8,200 nucleotides of DNA from an uncultured Collinsella sp. GTDB taxonomy: Bacteria > Actinomycetota > Coriobacteriia > Coriobacteriales > Coriobacteriaceae. Position numbers and translations under genes: made by a program. The stretch's first letter is position 1. Every line of letters starts with the position of its first letter. Shown here piece by piece: positions 5,947 through 8,200 of this stretch. Location of the stretch: the NCBI GenBank assembly GCA_900768265.1, contig CAAGCF010000017.1:1-8200 (forward strand). The letters run 5' to 3'. Below the pieces are notes generated by a model that worked only from the letters and a program-made list of their open reading frames with translations, ran no database searches and was not told where the DNA came from.

Positions 5947-7506
5947 CTATTGACGAGGCAGTTCCGTCCAGCCAAAACCGGGTTCAAAACCATCGCGTGT
6001 ACCGATCACATCGCCCGAACCGTTGACCCAGGCCTGGTCGGCCATCACCGAGACCTCGACATCGGTGCCGTCGGGTCTGGTGTAATGGTTGACCCCGCGA
6101 ATGGCATCGGAATACGAGGCGGCGCCCGTCCCCACGCCCGCGCTGGAAAAATTGGCGGCGCTGGCAGCCATATTCGCGGCGTGCTGACGGTCGCTGCGAT
6201 CGAACCACGCCTGCTGGTAGCTGTCGAACGCCGCCTGTTGCGAGGCATGCATCTGTTGCCAGGCCGCAAACTGCTGTTGCTGCTGGGCAATGTTCATCTG
6301 CGTGCGTTGGCGCTGCTCAAGCACCATCTGTTGCTTTTGAGCTGACGCTTCGCGTGCAATCGCCGGATTGAGCCGCAGAGTCGACGCCATTGATGCAAGC
6401 GCCGTGGAGGCCGCCTCGTCCAGGCGACCTTCTGGCGCAGCCAAACAGAAGCTGTCCCTGATACGCCACTGCAGCAGGTCGGCCGCGCCCAGCTCGAACG
6501 ACGCTCCGTCCGGGCAATCGCCTCGACCCGTGGGCTGTTCTTGCGCGACGCCCTGTCCCGCCGCTGCCGCCGCCTGGCGCTCGCGCAGGCGCTTGCCCAA
6601 AACACCGCCGATCAGTCCACTCGAAAGGCCCGCGCCCAGCAGCGCCTCGACCCCAGCGGCAACACCTTTGCCCATAGAACCCGCGACGCCGCCGATTGAA
6701 AACATATAGCCCTCGACTTTGGCCGCCACCGCGAGCTCGGTGGGCACCGGAGCGCCCGTGAGCCGATATCGACGCATGCGGCACTCATAGACCACATCAC
6801 TCGGCTCCATCGAAAAGCCCTGGATTGCAAAGTCGTTTGCCGCCTCGCGCTTTACGCGGGCACGCTCGCGCTCGATATCGACCGCCGCGCTCGATGGGTA
6901 CGGTTGCTCGGCAACAACCTCTGCTCGCGCGCCCAGCCGTGCTGCACAGGCCTGAGCCAGCTCGTCGCAAGCTGCCTCCACGTGCACAAACACCTTGCGT
7001 TCGGTTTGCGTGGGGATACGCTTGGCAACGGCGCCCGCATCCACGTAGCAGAGCTCGGAGCGGTACACAATCCGCTCACCCATCGGACCCGCCGCCGTCA
7101 CGCCAACCGAAATCGGGCAGTCGAAACTGCCGCTGCGCTCAAGATGCGCTTCTTCGATATGCCAGCCCCGCGGCAGCGCCACCTGCGCGAGTGCCTGGCC
7201 GCCAGAGGTATCGCATGCGGCATGAAGCTCAAGGTCACCGATGTGAGGCGCATCCGTCGTGGCTGCGTCACGAGACGACGCGACGCCGGCAGTCTCCACC
7301 GGCGCATCGGCCGGCGCGTCCACACTCGGGTCGCCGCCTTCGTCCGCATCGTCATCGGCAGTCGCCCCATCTGTAGCCCCCACGGCGCCCGAGTAGCCCA
7401 CAACGCCCTCAAGTCGGACGCCGCACCCCGGGCAAAATCGCACCGGCACGCCGGCGACCCGAGGCAGCTGCGCCCCGCACGCCGGGCAGAATCTCAAGTC
7501 ACTCAT
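5947..7506 (-). CDS. Zinc-ribbon multidomain protein of unknown function
   Basis: This is a 519-residue protein from the ATG at 7506, chosen because AGGGA lies 8 nt upstream and MSDLRFCPACG begins directly with the zinc ribbon. In-frame ATGs at 7515 and 7560 have poor ribosome sites. Cys7, Cys10, Cys25 and Cys28 form a two-knuckle zinc ribbon (CPAC...CPGC). An acidic Ala/Asp-rich linker (about 38-90) follows, then an alpha/beta region (about 90-260). Next is a Gly-rich hydrophobic stretch (about 268-305, GYMFSIGGVAGSMGKG...GLIGGVLGKRLRERQ) that could insert in or touch a membrane. A Gln-rich helical segment (about 385-440, with QQQQQ) precedes a compact C-terminal domain from about 463 (IRGVNHYTRPDGTDVEV...AWVNGSGDVIGT...GWTEL). 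No signal peptide is seen, so the N-terminus should be cytoplasmic. It starts 20 bp after the membrane-protein gene, probably in one operon. No enzyme motif is recognised. Confidence 0.8.
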   Translation of the reverse strand: MSDLRFCPACGAQLPRVAGVPVRFCPGCGVRLEGVVGYSGAVGATDGATADDDADEGGDPSVDAPADAPVETAGVASSRDAATTDAPHIGDLELHAACDTSGGQALAQVALPRGWHIEEAHLERSGSFDCPISVGVTAAGPMGERIVYRSELCYVDAGAVAKRIPTQTERKVFVHVEAACDELAQACAARLGARAEVVAEQPYPSSAAVDIERERARVKREAANDFAIQGFSMEPSDVVYECRMRRYRLTGAPVPTELAVAAKVEGYMFSIGGVAGSMGKGVAAGVEALLGAGLSSGLIGGVLGKRLRERQAAAAAGQGVAQEQPTGRGDCPDGASFELGAADLLQWRIRDSFCLAAPEGRLDEAASTALASMASTLRLNPAIAREASAQKQQMVLEQRQRTQMNIAQQQQQFAAWQQMHASQQAAFDSYQQAWFDRSDRQHAANMAASAANFSSAGVGTGAASYSDAIRGVNHYTRPDGTDVEVSVMADQAWVNGSGDVIGTRDGFEPGFGWTELPRQ

Positions 7507-7526
7507 CCCGTACATCCCTAATTTCG

Positions 7527-7976
7527 TTAGCTGTTTTTGATTGCGGCAAGCTGCCGCCATAACTCATCGGCACCGTTAAGTCGATACGCCGTCTTATCGA
7601 GCACGATATTTTTGCCCTCAAGTTCTACCGATTGCTCCGAGCCATCCGTATAGACAAAGACGAGCGTTCGGCCGGCATCGCTCGTCCGCTCATCCACCGC
7701 ATCCCCCACGGTGCAGCCATCGAGCGCGGCAAAAGTCGATGCGACCAGTTCGTCATCGTCGGTCTCATAGGCCGTCCGCGCCTCCCCGTCCTCGATAAGC
7801 TTGACCGCCACCGGAACGGCAGCGCAATCGTTGAGCGACACTTGCGCGGCAGTCTTTCCCTGAGCGCCATGTTCGCCGGCAACGTAAACTCGCATGAGTG
7901 TCACCGCCGCGGCAAAGACCACCACGGCGATAAGCGCGCCCGCAATTTTATTAGACGCGCAACCCCGAGACGCCAT
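7527..7976 (-). CDS. Small single-pass membrane protein of unknown function
   Basis: This 149-residue protein has a short basic N-terminus, one hydrophobic helix at about 11-32 (IAGALIAVVVFAAAVTLMRVYV) and an acidic soluble domain that should face outside. Cys51 and Cys88 of that domain could form a disulphide. It ends in TLVFVYTDGSEQSVELEG...YRLNGADELWRQLAAIK, a beta-rich pattern closing with an ELW-x-x-L helix. A similar DELW/DEFW ending occurs in both lipoproteins of the run, so the three may share a fold at their C-termini. GGAGG lies 10 nt before the ATG at 7976. It is the first gene of the probable four-gene transcript, followed after 20 bp by the zinc-ribbon gene. The family is not recognised. 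Confidence 0.72.
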   Translation of the reverse strand: MASRGCASNKIAGALIAVVVFAAAVTLMRVYVAGEHGAQGKTAAQVSLNDCAAVPVAVKLIEDGEARTAYETDDDELVASTFAALDGCTVGDAVDERTSDAGRTLVFVYTDGSEQSVELEGKNIVLDKTAYRLNGADELWRQLAAIKNS

Positions 7977-8080
7977 AGGTGCACCCCCTCCGTTCTGCTC
8001 TGCTCAGCATCACATTCATATGCCTTTGAGCACCAAAACGGCAGGTGACAAATGTCTCATATTCATATTTTTGCAGGTAA
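7977..8080 (-). other. Leader region of the minus-strand gene run, promoter not identified
   Basis: This is the only space for a promoter between the IS-split palindrome and the first gene of the run. On the minus strand it holds AT-rich stretches such as AAAAATATGAATATGAG and GGCATATGAAT. I find no pair of -35 and -10 boxes at proper spacing that I would defend. If the resident promoter lay further upstream, the IS has displaced it. Confidence 0.3.
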
Positions 8081-8099
8081 AAAACCACCACAAAGGTGC
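8079..8099 (+). repeat. Half of a terminator-like palindrome next to IS copy 2
   Basis: An A-run followed by CCACCACAAAGGTGC forms one arm of the family seen intact at 4371-4404. It is followed by CTG (8100-8102) and then the IS end at 8103. The other arm is absent inside the window. It should lie on the far side of IS copy 2, as it does for copy 1. On the minus strand this half supplies the T-tract (GGTGGTTTTTT). Confidence 0.7.
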
Positions 8100-8102
8100 C
8101 TG

Positions 8103-8200
8103 TGAACTGCGCCCCGAAACTTGGACTGAATAAATAGCGGCTACGCCGCAAGGGCCCGGTCCCGGAACTCCTCCGGCGTCAGGCCCTTCAATCTTACCTG
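8103..8200 (-). mobile_element. Second copy of the IS150-group element, partial, inverted
   Basis: The 98 bases match the reverse complement of 1377-1474 with three differences, at 8140, 8155 and 8161 by alignment. The 24-bp right terminal repeat (8103-8126) is identical to that of copy 1. The element continues past the window end. Together with copy 1 it brackets 6628 bp in inverted orientation. Confidence 0.92.
8141..8200 (-). CDS. IS150-group transposase OrfB, C-terminal end, partial
   Basis: The last 19 residues of the second transposase copy are visible: QVRLKGLTPEEFRDRALAA followed by TAG. Copy 1 ends in EEFRNQALAA, so two of the three base differences change residues (Asn to Asp, Gln to Arg). 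The remainder lies outside the window, so integrity cannot be judged. Confidence 0.85.
   Translation of the reverse strand, partial: QVRLKGLTPEEFRDRALAA

Noticed and set aside
5874..5993. N-terminal extension of the upstream lipoprotein (start at 5993)
   Set aside because: It would overlap the zinc-ribbon gene and put 40 residues before a clear signal peptide. The ATG pair at 5873/5870 has GGGAAAGGA directly upstream.
1..8200. CRISPR array, tRNA or rRNA genes
   Set aside because: No regularly spaced repeats and no tRNA- or rRNA-like segments were seen; the only repeats are the IS ends and the terminator-type palindromes.

Overview
The window looks like a high-GC Gram-positive genome. A Coriobacteriia host, for example a Collinsella-like gut actinobacterium, is the best guess. 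This rests on GC- and CGC-rich codon use, paired Sec-type lipoproteins, and a repeated intergenic palindrome with CCACCACAAAGG arms that I associate from memory with this group. No rRNA or marker gene confirms the placement.

Layout. (1) Positions 21-1474 carry a complete insertion sequence of the IS3 family, IS150 group, on the + strand. It has 24-bp imperfect terminal repeats, orfA, and an orfB joined to it by a textbook -1 frameshift signal: heptamer A_AAA_AAA, 5-nt spacer, 10-bp stem. (2) Positions 1577-4336 (+) encode an MgtA-type P3B P-type Mg2+ ATPase. (3) A perfect 34-bp palindromic terminator at 4371-4404 separates it from a convergent run of four minus-strand genes. In transcription order these are a single-pass membrane protein (7976-7527), a zinc-ribbon multidomain protein (7506-5947), and two paralogous lipoproteins (5873-5133 and 5097-4411). 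Their gaps of 20, 73 and 35 bp suggest one operon of unknown function, mostly cell-envelope in location. (4) At 8103 a second copy of the same IS enters in the opposite orientation and runs off the window end.

The most interesting signal is where the IS copies sit. Copy 1 is flanked by the two arms of one palindrome (5-17 and 1478-1490), with a C-N-G trinucleotide touching each IS end. Copy 2 also abuts one arm of a sister palindrome ending in C-N-G. This implies an element that inserts at the apex of terminator-like hairpins, with the central C-N-G triplet as the likely target duplication. The same behaviour is known for IS1397 and ISKpn1, IS150-group elements that target REP palindromes. 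The third palindrome (4371-4404) is unoccupied.

The genes between the IS copies show no sign of being cargo. Mg2+ import and the lipoprotein operon look like resident chromosomal genes. The MgtA homologue has substitutions in two membrane motifs (TPQMLP and YEIVC) that differ from the enterobacterial MgtA sequence as I remember it.
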